Of a stretch of 12,867 nucleotides of DNA, positions 1 through 7,430 are shown in pieces (the stretch's first letter is position 1; each line of letters begins with the position of its first letter). A model generated the notes under the pieces. The model did no database searches. It saw only the letters and a program-made list of their open reading frames with translations, and was not told the origin of the DNA. The stretch spans positions 1 through 12,867 of the forward strand of contig JBGVRF010000172.1 in assembly GCA_045128175.1 (NCBI GenBank). Reading direction: 5' to 3'. This stretch comes from Scatosoma sp045128175. GTDB lineage: Bacteria; Bacillota; Clostridia; Christensenellales; Borkfalkiaceae. The translations under genes and the position numbers were made by a program.

Positions 1-461
1 AGGTTAACTGTGAGCACTCCGCTAGGGTTCATGTACCTGCAGTGACGGACGCTAAGTGTGGCGAATATAACAACATCGCTCACTTCTATTGTCCTGATTG
101 TCAGACCTACTTCAATGAACTGGGTGAAATCGTTACTTATAATGATATCTTCACTTATGTTGAACATGCTTGGAAACACGTTGTAGACGAAAACGGTGAA
201 CCCGTTTCCTCCGCTTGCTACGAATGTACAAACGAAGGTTGTGATGCAACGAAGGGTCATCAAATCACGGAAACTGGATATGGCGCTACGCATACCTCTA
301 GTGGCGAAACGCATCAGAAATGTAGTGATTGTGGTTATACCTATGATGCAGTGATTCCTGCAAAGCCCGACTATCAAGATTCGAATCCCGCAGATGGAAA
401 TTGTGACGTATGTGGCGCAGACAAAGAACATTGCTTGGGTGTCAAGAAAGATGAGGAGTAA
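1..461 (+). CDS. C-terminal part of a Cys/His-repeat surface-type protein (5' end outside window)
   Basis: The reading frame is open from base 3 of the window to the TAA at 459-461, so the true start lies upstream. The GTG at 42 has no ribosome binding site and sits inside repeat sequence that continues on both sides of it, so it is not the start. The visible ~153 residues contain CxxC pairs (FYCPDCQTYF, ECTNEGCDAT, KCSDCGYTYD, NCDVCGADKEHC) spaced by His-containing linkers. These resemble the Cys/His repeats of the large surface protein encoded at 2972-7390. The tail ends in VKKDEE with no membrane helix or LPxTG motif, so if secreted it would have to be held by an upstream domain or released. 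Function is unknown; an extracellular repeat or stalk role is inferred from the similarity. A terminator hairpin follows about 47 bases after the stop. Confidence 0.75.
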   Translation, partial: VNCEHSARVHVPAVTDAKCGEYNNIAHFYCPDCQTYFNELGEIVTYNDIFTYVEHAWKHVVDENGEPVSSACYECTNEGCDATKGHQITETGYGATHTSSGETHQKCSDCGYTYDAVIPAKPDYQDSNPADGNCDVCGADKEHCLGVKKDEE

Positions 462-479
462 ATCCGTAATCTTTCAAAG

Positions 480-497
480 GTTATGCGAAAGCATAAC
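480..497 (+). other. Perfect 7-bp hairpin with GAAA tetraloop
   Basis: GTTATGC (480-486), loop GAAA (487-490), GCATAAC (491-497). The stem is perfect and closed by a GNRA-type tetraloop. It lies 18 bases after the stop of the first gene and just before the terminator hairpin. It has no T-run, so it is not itself a terminator. It could stabilise the mRNA 3' end. Function is inferred only from position. Confidence 0.5.
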
Positions 498-507
498 GGC
501 TAACTGA

Positions 508-544
508 AAAATATCCCGCTCGGTCAACCGGGCGGGTATATTTT
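508..544 (+). terminator. Rho-independent terminator after the first gene
   Basis: Nine paired bases (515-523 with 528-536, including one G-T pair) around loop TCAA are extended by seven A/T pairs (508-514 with 538-544) after a single bulged base at 537. The right arm ends in TTTT. The A/T arms on both sides mean it could work in both directions. Confidence 0.75.
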
Positions 545-550
545 ATACCA

Positions 551-784
551 AGATACACTCGACTACGTTCGTTTTACCCACTTCGCTCGGATATGGCAGT
601 AGGAAAATAGGATCAACGACGTTTATTCGGCTTGGTCGGTATGATGGAAAGGGCAGGGCTGCATTTACGTTAAAAATAGTTCAAGGGCCTGAAACGTCAT
701 ACCGAGTAAGTAAACGAAGCAAATTTTCGGGGTATATCTCGTTCAATCGTAATACCGACTAAGTGAACGCATAGAGTGTATCTC
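551..784. repeat. Intergenic inverted-repeat element, family shared with 841-936 and 11630-11813
   Basis: The stretch is bounded by the exact inverted pair AGATACACTC (551-560) and GAGTGTATCT (774-783). Inside is a second, imperfect inverted pair: CTTGGTCGGTATGATG (631-646) against the reverse complement of 695-710, CTTACTCGGTATGACG. The first 16 bases (551-566) recur exactly, in inverted orientation, at 11697-11712. The unit runs roughly GATACACTCGACTACG, variable part, TTCGCTCGGTATGACG. There is no convincing ORF. This looks like a small non-coding dispersed element (MITE- or REP-like) about 230 bases long. No target-site duplication was seen. Confidence 0.6.
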
Positions 785-840
785 AAAAAAATAAATAAAA
801 GTGAAGAACAAAAAAGCGAGGCGTGGAATTATATAGAGGA

Positions 841-936
841 CTCCACTCGCTTCGCTTGGATCAGGCGTTCGCCCAAACAGACCGATATGACGGCGGGGGA
901 CATTCGACTACGCCTACGGTTCCGCTTGGTATGACG
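841..936 (+). repeat. Further copies of the dispersed intergenic repeat, direct orientation
   Basis: TCCACTCG-TTCGCT-GG at 842-859 matches 11750-11766 with two transitions, and ACCGATATGACGG at 881-893 matches ACCGATATGGCG near 11802-11813. A second unit at 903-936 starts with TCGACTACG and ends in TTCCGCTTGGTATGACG. Together with 551-784, these copies fill most of the gene-free stretch between the first gene and the first SDR gene (462-1002). Nothing coding was seen there. Confidence 0.55.
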
Positions 937-1002
937 AAAAGAAAGTTTATTTCGTGAAAAGCATTAGATCATTATGAAAAGGCTTGACAGGAGAATATCC
1001 AT

Positions 1003-1821
1003 ATGAAAGAACAGTCGAAAAAATTAAACGTACTCATCACCGGCGCGGCGTCGGGCATCGGCAGGGCCGTTGCGGACGCTTTTTTCCAAAACGGCCACAC
1101 CGTGTACGCATTGGATATAAACGCTCCGAATTTTCTTTCCGTCCCGTCGGTACGATATTTCAAGGCGGACGTCACCTCGCCCGAAGACTTGCAGCAAATC
1201 GCCGAAAAGTTACGGGAAGAGGGCGTTGTTTTGGATATCATCGCCAATTTTGCAGGCGTTCACATAATGGGCTCGTTTATCGAAGCGGAATATGCCGAGA
1301 TCGCTCGCGTTATGCAGATCAACCTGCTGGGGGCGATTCTCGTAAACAAAACCTTTCATTCCCTTTTAAAAAAGGACGGTCGTATCCTTATCACTTCCAG
1401 CGAGGTCGCCGCTTACGATCCCTTGCCCTTCAACGGCATATACAACGTCAGCAAAAGCGCGGTGGACGTCTACGCGCATGCGTTGCGACAAGAGCTCAAT
1501 CTGTTGGGACAAAAGGTAATCACTCTTCGTCCGGGGGCAGTGGAAACGCCCTTGGCGCGTGGCTCAGCCTCAGCAACCGAGCGGCTTTGCCAAACAACGC
1601 AGCTGTATAAAAAGCAATCCAAGCACTTTTGCTTGCTTGTCGAAAAATTTACGGGCACGCCAATGCCCGCGGAGGCGTTTGCAAACTACGTGTATAAAAT
1701 ATCGCTTAAAAAGCGACCGAGATACGTTTATACAAAGCACGCAAACGTCGGATTAACGCTGTTGAACGTATTGCCCAAGCGCCTGCAATGCTTCCTTATC
1801 AAAACGATTCTGCGGCGTTGA
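1003..1821 (+). CDS. Short-chain dehydrogenase/reductase (SDR), first of two
   Basis: This 272-residue protein has the classical SDR layout. The nucleotide-binding motif TGAASGIG is at residues 13-20, and an Asp (Asp38) ends the second strand, which usually favours NAD(H) over NADP(H). NFAG is at 82-85, a tetrad Asn lies in QINLLG (107), the catalytic serine region is ITSSE (132-133), and YNVSK gives Tyr147 and Lys151. The C-terminal ~35 residues are basic and partly hydrophobic, unlike the short C-terminus of the second SDR, and may contact a membrane or partner. The ATG at 1003 is supported by AGGAG at 989-993 with nine bases spacing. The substrate cannot be told from sequence. No clear promoter was found in the repeat-rich upstream region. 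The next SDR gene lies 105 bases downstream with its own promoter, so the two need not be co-transcribed. Confidence 0.9.
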   Translation: MKEQSKKLNVLITGAASGIGRAVADAFFQNGHTVYALDINAPNFLSVPSVRYFKADVTSPEDLQQIAEKLREEGVVLDIIANFAGVHIMGSFIEAEYAEIARVMQINLLGAILVNKTFHSLLKKDGRILITSSEVAAYDPLPFNGIYNVSKSAVDVYAHALRQELNLLGQKVITLRPGAVETPLARGSASATERLCQTTQLYKKQSKHFCLLVEKFTGTPMPAEAFANYVYKISLKKRPRYVYTKHANVGLTLLNVLPKRLQCFLIKTILRR

Positions 1822-1858
1822 GCGTTAATAGAAATTTTCCGAAAAAACTTAAAAACTA

Positions 1859-1887
1859 TTGACAAATTCCATTTTTTGTTATATAAT
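1859..1887 (+). promoter_or_regulatory. Consensus sigma-A promoter of the second SDR gene
   Basis: TTGACA (1859-1864), 17-base spacer, TATAAT (1882-1887): both boxes match consensus and the spacing is ideal. Transcription would start about 1894, giving a ~33-base leader that contains AAGGAG (1915-1920) six bases before the ATG at 1927. Confidence 0.85.
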
Positions 1888-1926
1888 AGGATTAGATATC
1901 AATAATATTAATAAAAGGAGATTTAT

Positions 1927-2688
1927 ATGATCAGTTTACAAGATAAAGTTATTATCATCACGGGCGGTGGCAGAGGGATCGGCTTTGGGCTTTCCACGGC
2001 GTTTGCGAAAGCGGGTGCGAAGCTTGTCATTACGGGCAGAACGGAATCCACCCTTCTTACCGCGAAGGAAAAGTTGGAAGCTGCTTACGGCTGCGAAGTG
2101 TTGACCGTTACAGCCGACGGCGCGGATGAAGCGGCGATCCAGAACGTGATCGACAAGACGATCGAGCGGTTTGGTCGTCTGGACGCGGTCGTGAATAACG
2201 CGCAGGCGTCGGCGTCGGGAAAAATGCTTGTCGATCACACGAAAGAAGATCTTGATCTTGCGGTTCATTCGGGTTTATACGCGACCTTTTTCTATATGCA
2301 GAAGGCGTTCCCGTATCTCAAACAGACGAAGGGTTGCGTCATCAACTTCGCTTCGGGCGCGGGCTTGTTCGGCCGTATTGCGCAATCGTCCTACGCGGCG
2401 GCGAAGGAAGGTATCCGCGGTTTGTCGCGCGTTGCGGCGACGGAGTGGGCACCCGACGGCGTACGCGTCAATGTGATTTGTCCGCTTGCCATGACGGAAG
2501 GTTTGCAGAAGTTCAAGGAAGAATATCCCGAACGTTACGAACAGACGATCAAAGGCGTGCCTATGGGCAGATTTGCCGATCCCGAAAAGGATATTGGCGG
2601 CGTGTGCGTGTTCCTGTGCTCGGATGAGGCGTCCTACGTTACGGGCGAAACGATCACATTGCAAGGTGGAAGCGGGTTGCGTCCTTGA
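1927..2688 (+). CDS. Short-chain dehydrogenase/reductase (SDR), second of two
   Basis: This 253-residue protein has the usual length of a classical SDR. Residues 12-19 are TGGGRGIG. Arg38 after the second strand (TGR) suggests NADP(H). Ser143 (NFASG), Tyr156 and Lys160 (YAAAK) form the catalytic set, and the C-terminus has the typical DGVRVNVICP and YVTGETITLQGG segments. Two positions depart from the classical pattern: the NNAG motif reads NNAQ (90-93), and the tetrad Asn on helix 4 appears to be Ser115 in VHSGLYATF. Similarity to the neighbouring SDR is limited to family motifs, so this does not look like a recent duplication. It has its own promoter and terminator and is probably a single-gene unit. 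It resembles enoyl- or 3-oxoacyl-reductase-like SDRs in general form, but the substrate cannot be assigned. Confidence 0.9.
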   Translation: MISLQDKVIIITGGGRGIGFGLSTAFAKAGAKLVITGRTESTLLTAKEKLEAAYGCEVLTVTADGADEAAIQNVIDKTIERFGRLDAVVNNAQASASGKMLVDHTKEDLDLAVHSGLYATFFYMQKAFPYLKQTKGCVINFASGAGLFGRIAQSSYAAAKEGIRGLSRVAATEWAPDGVRVNVICPLAMTEGLQKFKEEYPERYEQTIKGVPMGRFADPEKDIGGVCVFLCSDEASYVTGETITLQGGSGLRP

Positions 2689-2711
2689 CGAAAAAATAAA
2701 TTACGAAAAAC

Positions 2712-2740
2712 AGCGGTGTCATTTTTTAAATGACACCGCT
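2712..2740 (+). terminator. Terminator hairpin after the second SDR gene
   Basis: A perfect 13-bp stem (AGCGGTGTCATTT at 2712-2724 with AAATGACACCGCT at 2728-2740) around a three-base loop is followed by a T-rich but interrupted tail (TTGTATTTGT). It lies 23 bases after the stop codon. Confidence 0.75.
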
Positions 2741-2810
2741 TGTATTTGTCGTATGGTATACTATAATTACACAGTACGCACAGCAATTTGTTTTTTTCTA
2801 TATAAAAACA

Positions 2811-2839
2811 TTGACAAAATAACTATAAAGTGCTATAAT
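2811..2839 (+). promoter_or_regulatory. Consensus sigma-A promoter of the large surface protein gene
   Basis: TTGACA (2811-2816), 17-base spacer, TATAAT (2834-2839). Transcription would begin around 2846, leaving a leader of about 125 bases before the chosen start at 2972. The leader carries the direct repeat GTACGTAG (2852-2859 and 2911-2918), but I recognised no known riboswitch class in it. Confidence 0.85.
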
Positions 2840-2956
2840 AATATATAGCGTGTACGTAGGTATGCGCATTTTTTAACGACAGAATGACATCTCGCGGCTT
2901 GTAGCTTGGGGTACGTAGAAGATACGAAAAACGGATGCCGAAATAAAAATAGTTTC

Positions 2957-2963
2957 AGGAGGG
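2957..2963 (+). promoter_or_regulatory. Ribosome binding site that decides the surface protein start
   Basis: AGGAGGG at 2957-2963 lies eight bases before the ATG at 2972. The frame is open further back to an ATG at 2906, but that start lacks a ribosome binding site and would add 22 polar residues ahead of a clean signal peptide, so 2972 is preferred. Confidence 0.8.
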
Positions 2964-2971
2964 TTTTAGAT

Positions 2972-5900
2972 ATGAGCAGGCTAAAAAAGATATTTTTAAG
3001 CATTGCTTTGGTAGCATTGACGGCAAGTTCGGTTGTTTTTGGCGTGTTGAGCATGAACAAGGCGACGATTTCCGCAGCCGCGGCGACGCAGTGTTCTTCG
3101 ACTATCGTTACGGCTTCGAAGGCAGCAGAAAATATTATGGGCGACGCCGTAGAAGTGGAGAACGTGTCTTTTCAAGGCAACAGTAAACAGTTGGGCGTTT
3201 TTGAAACGCCGGAGGCTATGGGATTGCCTTTTAACGATGGGATCGTATTAAGTACCGGTTCGATCACGTCTATTTTTAGTGTAGACAACAACGACGCAGA
3301 TATGGGAGGAGTTGGGGATAGCAGATTGACAAAGCTTTACAATGCTTCCGGGTATTCGGGAACGACAAACGATGCTGCGTTGTTGAGCTTTTCGCTCGTA
3401 CCCAAATCGCCCTACTTATCCTTTCAATATTTCTTTGCTTCGACCGAATATAATCAAAGCGCAAAATACAACGATATTTTTGCGTTATGGATCATTGACG
3501 ATATGGGCACGGAAACTACAACGGATGACGAATGGTTTAATATCGCGCTGTTGCCCGATGGAAATATCGTTTCTATCCAAACCACGGTCGCGCGTTCGGC
3601 GAGTGGGGGAATGGCGTATACGCAAAACGGGAAGTATTATAATACTTCTTCCGGACATAGTGTGAACGGGTATCCGTTCTACTTCCTTGGCTATACGCCC
3701 CTTCTTACTGCTGATGCGACCAGCTTGAGAAACTCTAAAAACGAGCAGGTCGTAAAAATCGGTAAAAAAATTTCGTTTTGTTTTGCCATAGCTGATGCGG
3801 CTGATCACGTATGCGATTCTGCCGTTTTTATCAAAGCGAACAGCCTTGATTACAGCACGAACAATCAAGACATTACAAAGCAGCTTTCCATCCGAACGAC
3901 GACGGTTGACGACATCAACGAATTGTTGTACGTACAACCCGAATTGTCTTTTGGAACGATGGACGGTGTGTCCAGTCAGTGGTATTTCAGCCAAGATAAC
4001 GTAACATTTACCCCGATTGAGGGCGCGACGAGCGAATATTATTACGTTCCTACTAATTTGGATGCGGGTACATATTATTATAAATGCGTCAGCTCGAAAG
4101 GAACGCAGACTGCAGAATCGAACGTGGCGACGATCACGGTGTTGCCGAAATCGGAAACGGCGAAGATCTATACCGTAAAATTCGATGCTTGCGCGGATCT
4201 TTCTTACGTAGGCAATATGCCCAGCTCTTGTACGGTTGTTGAAGGGGCGACGCTTCCTGCTTTTACCGAACTTACGCATGAGTTTTATACGTTTGCGGGT
4301 TGGTATTTGGATAAAGAATGTACGCAACCGTTTAACGCCGATTCGCAGGTGAATTCCGACGTTACGCTTTATGCGAAGTGGGAGGAAGTGTTAAGCGGGT
4401 TGGAGATCGTAAAAACGCCTGCAAAAACGCATTATTGCGATTTTACGGAGATAGATCTTTCCGAAATCGAAGTAAAAGCAACGTTTAAGAGCGAAGCCGA
4501 ACAAGATGTATCCGCGGACGTTTTTGTTAGCGGTTACAGCGATTCGGAGATCGTGCTTGGATATACGTATAACGGCGTGACGGAGAAAACGGCGTATGCG
4601 ATCACCGTCGGACATCAGTATGAGAGTGTTGAAACGGTTGAAGGTAGCTGTTCGGCGAACGGATACGTCTGTTTGGTATGTAACAAGTGCGGTGGCGAAA
4701 AATTCGAAGTCATTCAATCGACCGGACATCAGTGGACGCTTGTTTCCTCGCAGGAAGCGACCTGTGAAGAAGGCGGTTACAACCAATATATCTGTAACGC
4801 GGACGGTTGCGGTGAAAGCAAGCGTGAAGAGCTTCCCGCGAAGGGGCACGTATGGGGTCCCGTGGCGGTCTATCACGAGCCTACCTGTACAGAAAACGGA
4901 TATTGGGACGTAACCTGCGACGTTTGCGGTGAAACGGGGATTGCGACTCATGAAAATTCGGCGCTCGGTCATGCCTATGATGAAGGTAGGATAGTTATAG
5001 AATCTACCTGTCGGCAGGCGGGCGTTATCTCGTACGCTTGTACAAGAGAGGGTTGCGAATACAGCTATACGGCGTATTTGCCCGAAGCGCATAATTATGA
5101 AACGCTCGAACGCGTAGAGCCGACCTGTACGGAAGACGGCATTGCAAAATACGTATGCGGAACCTGTAAAGAACCGTATGAAGAAACGCTGGAGGCACTC
5201 GGTCACGATTACGCGTATACGGATAACGAAGGCGGAATGCATACGGCGACGTGCAACCGCGGCGATAGCTCCTTCGTGGAAGAACATCACGATGGTCGTA
5301 GAGTGTGCGTTTGCGGCTATCGTAACAGCGCGTATATCGAAGTGTTGCTTATTCAGGACAAAGCTCCTTGGGCGACGCAGAGCAACGAGCGCGTGCTTGA
5401 AAAATTACAGAAAGAAGGCCATATTGACAGCTGGGTAAAATGTACGACGACGGACGTTTTGAACGGCAAAGTGGCGTTTGCGAACTATTCGTTGATCCTG
5501 TTTGCCAACGATCAGGGCCAGGCAATGTATAACAATTACGCGAAGTTTGCCAAGGCTTTGGAAACGTACGTAGAGCAGGGCGGCGCACTGGTATTCGGTG
5601 CTTGCGACAGCGGCTGGCTGACGGGACGGATCGAAGTTGCGCTTCCCGGCGGTGCAACGACGGGACTTGATTACGATCGTAATAATAAGATCGTCGATGA
5701 GACCAACCCCATCGTCACGGGCGAATACGGCGACGACGTTTCCCTATTGGAAGAACAACTGCACGGCAATTATTGCAGCCACAACTATTTCACCAACGTT
5801 CCTCAAAACGCAAACGTGATCTTTGAAAATACGTCCGGTCAGGCGACTTTGATCGAGTATGCGCTCGGCAACGGTTATGTGATCGCGTCCGGATTGACGT

Positions 5901-7390
5901 GGGAGTTTTATCTCCACCGCACGGGCTACGTAGCGGTTGATTTTGCGGACGTCGCGTATGATGATCTTATTTTGGCGGCGCTTTCCAACGTCGGCGCGTA
6001 CAGCTTTGACAGACATCTGGTGGAATTTACCGATGAGGACGGCAACCTGCTCTTCGCGCAGCGCGTAGAGAAAGGCGACGCGCCCGTATTGCCCGAAGCG
6101 CCCGAAAAAGAGGGCTACGAATTCCTCGGTTGGGACGTTGACGGCGACGGCGTTGCAGATTACGTAGACGAACTGCCCGCGATCAAGGTGACGATCGTAT
6201 TCAAGGCGGTGTACGCGGTCAAGAATTACAACGTGAACGTGTCCTTTGGCGACAACGGCGCGGTGAGCGGCGGAGGCAGCTATGCGTACGGCGAAACGGT
6301 TGCGCTCAGCGCAACGCCCAAGGACGGGTATACCTTCAATGGCTGGTATCTCAACGGCGAATGCGTTTCTATGGATATCGTATTCTTGTACACGGTAGGG
6401 GCGGAGGACGCGGATATCGAGTGTAGATTCCGTTCGAACGGCGTAACGGGCGAAGCGCAGACGAGCGCGAAGCAGCCCTCGTATAAGCAGGGCGAGCGTA
6501 TCGTTGTGTACGTCACTTTGAAAAACCTCAAGGAAGAAGGCGGTATTTATGGCTATCTTTTGGAAGCTTTGCAGTGTAACGGCTTCCTGTTGTTCGGCGA
6601 AGGTAGCCCGATCAGCAACGTCACGGTGAATTTTGTTGGCGAGGCAGCGGGCTGGACGATTGCAATCGAAAACGGCGTGTTGAAGATCCTGAACGGCGGC
6701 AAAGACGCACCGATCGTGATCGACGGCGAGCTGGTCATCGAGATATCCTTCGAAATAGATCTGTCCGAGGTTTCCCTCATCGAGCCCATGGATATGAAGC
6801 TGACGATGAGCGGTTCGGGGCTGAATGCAGCAGGCGGCGTTTGCGAAATGGATTTCGCGCCCCTCAGCCTCAAGATCACCTGCGGGCACAGCTCGACGTA
6901 CGTAGAGGGCTTTTTCGCGGCGACGTGTACGGCGAAAGGTTATACAGGCGATACGATCTGTAATGATTGTATGCAGACGGTGGAAACGGGTGTCGCGACG
7001 GAAAAGACGGAACACGGCTATCATGAATTCCGCAGAAATGAAGCGACCTGTTCGGCGGAAGGCAGCGTTTACGAGCGTTGCGAAGGCTGTAACGACGTTC
7101 GTCTATCCGAAACATTGCCTATGAAAGGTCATACCGACGGCGAATGGTTGCCCCGTTACGACGAAAACGGTAAGATCGTTGAAGAATACAGAGAATGTCC
7201 CGATTGTAAAGAAACGCTCACACGCAGCCCCGGGCAGACGGAAGGCGAAAAAACCGAAGGACCTAATGGTAACGGTTCTGATGATGTGATTCTGATCAAT
7301 TGTACGGCAAGCGTATACGGCATGACGGGCGCGATCGTCGGTCTGTTGGCAGTAGGCGGCATATTGCTGAAAAAGAAAAAGGGCGAATAA
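2972..7390 (+). CDS. Giant mosaic surface protein: choice-of-anchor L, InlB/Ig-like repeats, Cys/His repeats, C-terminal membrane anchor
   Basis: This 1472-residue protein is predicted to be exported and cell-surface bound. A signal peptide (MSRLKKIFLS, then a hydrophobic core) spans residues 1 to about 37. Residues ~42-294 match the choice-of-anchor L domain: GIVLSTG, LSFQYFFASTEYNQ, YNDIFALWI, IADAADHVCDSAVF. An Ig-like segment (~313-392), an InlB B-type repeat (~399-472, FAGWYLDKEC) and another Ig-like segment (~474-546) follow. About six Cys/His repeats lie at ~546-783, and ~787-1011 looks like a Rossmann or class I amidotransferase-like domain (LILFAND, YVEQGGALVFGACDSGW). Next come InlB/bacterial repeats (~1014-1155), a cohesin-like domain (~1158-1303), more Cys/His repeats (~1304-1424), a membrane helix (~1446-1465) and KKKKGE. 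No LPxTG precedes the helix, so anchoring is probably by the membrane segment. Adhesion or cell-envelope interaction is inferred. Transcribed alone, between its own promoter and terminator. Confidence 0.88.
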   Translation: MSRLKKIFLSIALVALTASSVVFGVLSMNKATISAAAATQCSSTIVTASKAAENIMGDAVEVENVSFQGNSKQLGVFETPEAMGLPFNDGIVLSTGSITSIFSVDNNDADMGGVGDSRLTKLYNASGYSGTTNDAALLSFSLVPKSPYLSFQYFFASTEYNQSAKYNDIFALWIIDDMGTETTTDDEWFNIALLPDGNIVSIQTTVARSASGGMAYTQNGKYYNTSSGHSVNGYPFYFLGYTPLLTADATSLRNSKNEQVVKIGKKISFCFAIADAADHVCDSAVFIKANSLDYSTNNQDITKQLSIRTTTVDDINELLYVQPELSFGTMDGVSSQWYFSQDNVTFTPIEGATSEYYYVPTNLDAGTYYYKCVSSKGTQTAESNVATITVLPKSETAKIYTVKFDACADLSYVGNMPSSCTVVEGATLPAFTELTHEFYTFAGWYLDKECTQPFNADSQVNSDVTLYAKWEEVLSGLEIVKTPAKTHYCDFTEIDLSEIEVKATFKSEAEQDVSADVFVSGYSDSEIVLGYTYNGVTEKTAYAITVGHQYESVETVEGSCSANGYVCLVCNKCGGEKFEVIQSTGHQWTLVSSQEATCEEGGYNQYICNADGCGESKREELPAKGHVWGPVAVYHEPTCTENGYWDVTCDVCGETGIATHENSALGHAYDEGRIVIESTCRQAGVISYACTREGCEYSYTAYLPEAHNYETLERVEPTCTEDGIAKYVCGTCKEPYEETLEALGHDYAYTDNEGGMHTATCNRGDSSFVEEHHDGRRVCVCGYRNSAYIEVLLIQDKAPWATQSNERVLEKLQKEGHIDSWVKCTTTDVLNGKVAFANYSLILFANDQGQAMYNNYAKFAKALETYVEQGGALVFGACDSGWLTGRIEVALPGGATTGLDYDRNNKIVDETNPIVTGEYGDDVSLLEEQLHGNYCSHNYFTNVPQNANVIFENTSGQATLIEYALGNGYVIASGLTWEFYLHRTGYVAVDFADVAYDDLILAALSNVGAYSFDRHLVEFTDEDGNLLFAQRVEKGDAPVLPEAPEKEGYEFLGWDVDGDGVADYVDELPAIKVTIVFKAVYAVKNYNVNVSFGDNGAVSGGGSYAYGETVALSATPKDGYTFNGWYLNGECVSMDIVFLYTVGAEDADIECRFRSNGVTGEAQTSAKQPSYKQGERIVVYVTLKNLKEEGGIYGYLLEALQCNGFLLFGEGSPISNVTVNFVGEAAGWTIAIENGVLKILNGGKDAPIVIDGELVIEISFEIDLSEVSLIEPMDMKLTMSGSGLNAAGGVCEMDFAPLSLKITCGHSSTYVEGFFAATCTAKGYTGDTICNDCMQTVETGVATEKTEHGYHEFRRNEATCSAEGSVYERCEGCNDVRLSETLPMKGHTDGEWLPRYDENGKIVEEYRECPDCKETLTRSPGQTEGEKTEGPNGNGSDDVILINCTASVYGMTGAIVGLLAVGGILLKKKKGE
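4607..5320 (+). repeat. Tandem Cys/His repeats coded within the surface protein, first array
   Basis: About six units of roughly 40 codons encode the pattern T/SC-xx-G-x(4-6)-C-xx-CG, then T, LPA and GH. Examples are ATCEEGGYNQYIC, PTCTENGYWDVTC and PTCTEDGIAKYVC. The units differ enough in DNA that slippage is not obvious. Paired cysteines could bind metal or form disulfides. The same pattern occurs at 6881-7243 and in the truncated gene at 1-461. Confidence 0.75.
6881..7243 (+). repeat. Tandem Cys/His repeats coded within the surface protein, second array
   Basis: About three units of the same Cys/His pattern (ATCTAKGYTGDTICNDC, ATCSAEGSVYERCEGC, ECPDC) sit between the cohesin-like domain and the membrane anchor, probably forming the stalk nearest the membrane. 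Confidence 0.7.
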
Positions 7391-7403
7391 GCCTTAAAGA
7401 CGG

Positions 7404-7430
7404 AAAACGCAGCCTTTGGTTGCGTTTTTT
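7404..7430 (+). terminator. Rho-independent terminator of the surface protein gene
   Basis: AAAACGCAGCC (7404-7414), loop TTT, GGTTGCGTTTT (7418-7428, one G-T pair), ending in six Ts (7425-7430). It starts 14 bases after the stop codon. Confidence 0.85.

Noticed and set aside
42..461. GTG at 42 as a gene start
   Set aside because: The frame is open to the left edge, the repeat pattern continues upstream, and there is no ribosome binding site. The gene is truncated by the window.
551..784. CRISPR array
   Set aside because: The repeats are few, inverted relative to each other and irregularly spaced, with no uniform spacers and no cas gene nearby.
984..989. TTGACA just before the first SDR gene as a promoter -35 box
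   Set aside because: A -10 box at normal spacing would fall inside the coding sequence, after the start codon.
984..1610. Overlapping + strand open frame (208 codons) at the first SDR gene
   Set aside because: The product is Arg/Gly/Ser-rich without motifs. The SDR frame has the ribosome binding site and all family motifs.
2906..2971. ATG at 2906 as the start of the surface protein
   Set aside because: It lacks a ribosome binding site and would put 22 charged residues before the signal peptide. The ATG at 2972 has AGGAGGG at the right distance.
2846..2971. c-di-GMP or other known riboswitch in the leader of the surface protein gene
   Set aside because: The conserved cores of classes I could recall were not found by eye. 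A covariance search would be needed to exclude one firmly.
5744..7024. Long open frame on the minus strand (426 codons), with others at 3485-4327 and 4391-5290
   Set aside because: All lie opposite the surface protein gene, whose domains are clearly recognisable. The minus-strand products are arginine-rich, show no known motif, and result from the codon bias of the real gene.
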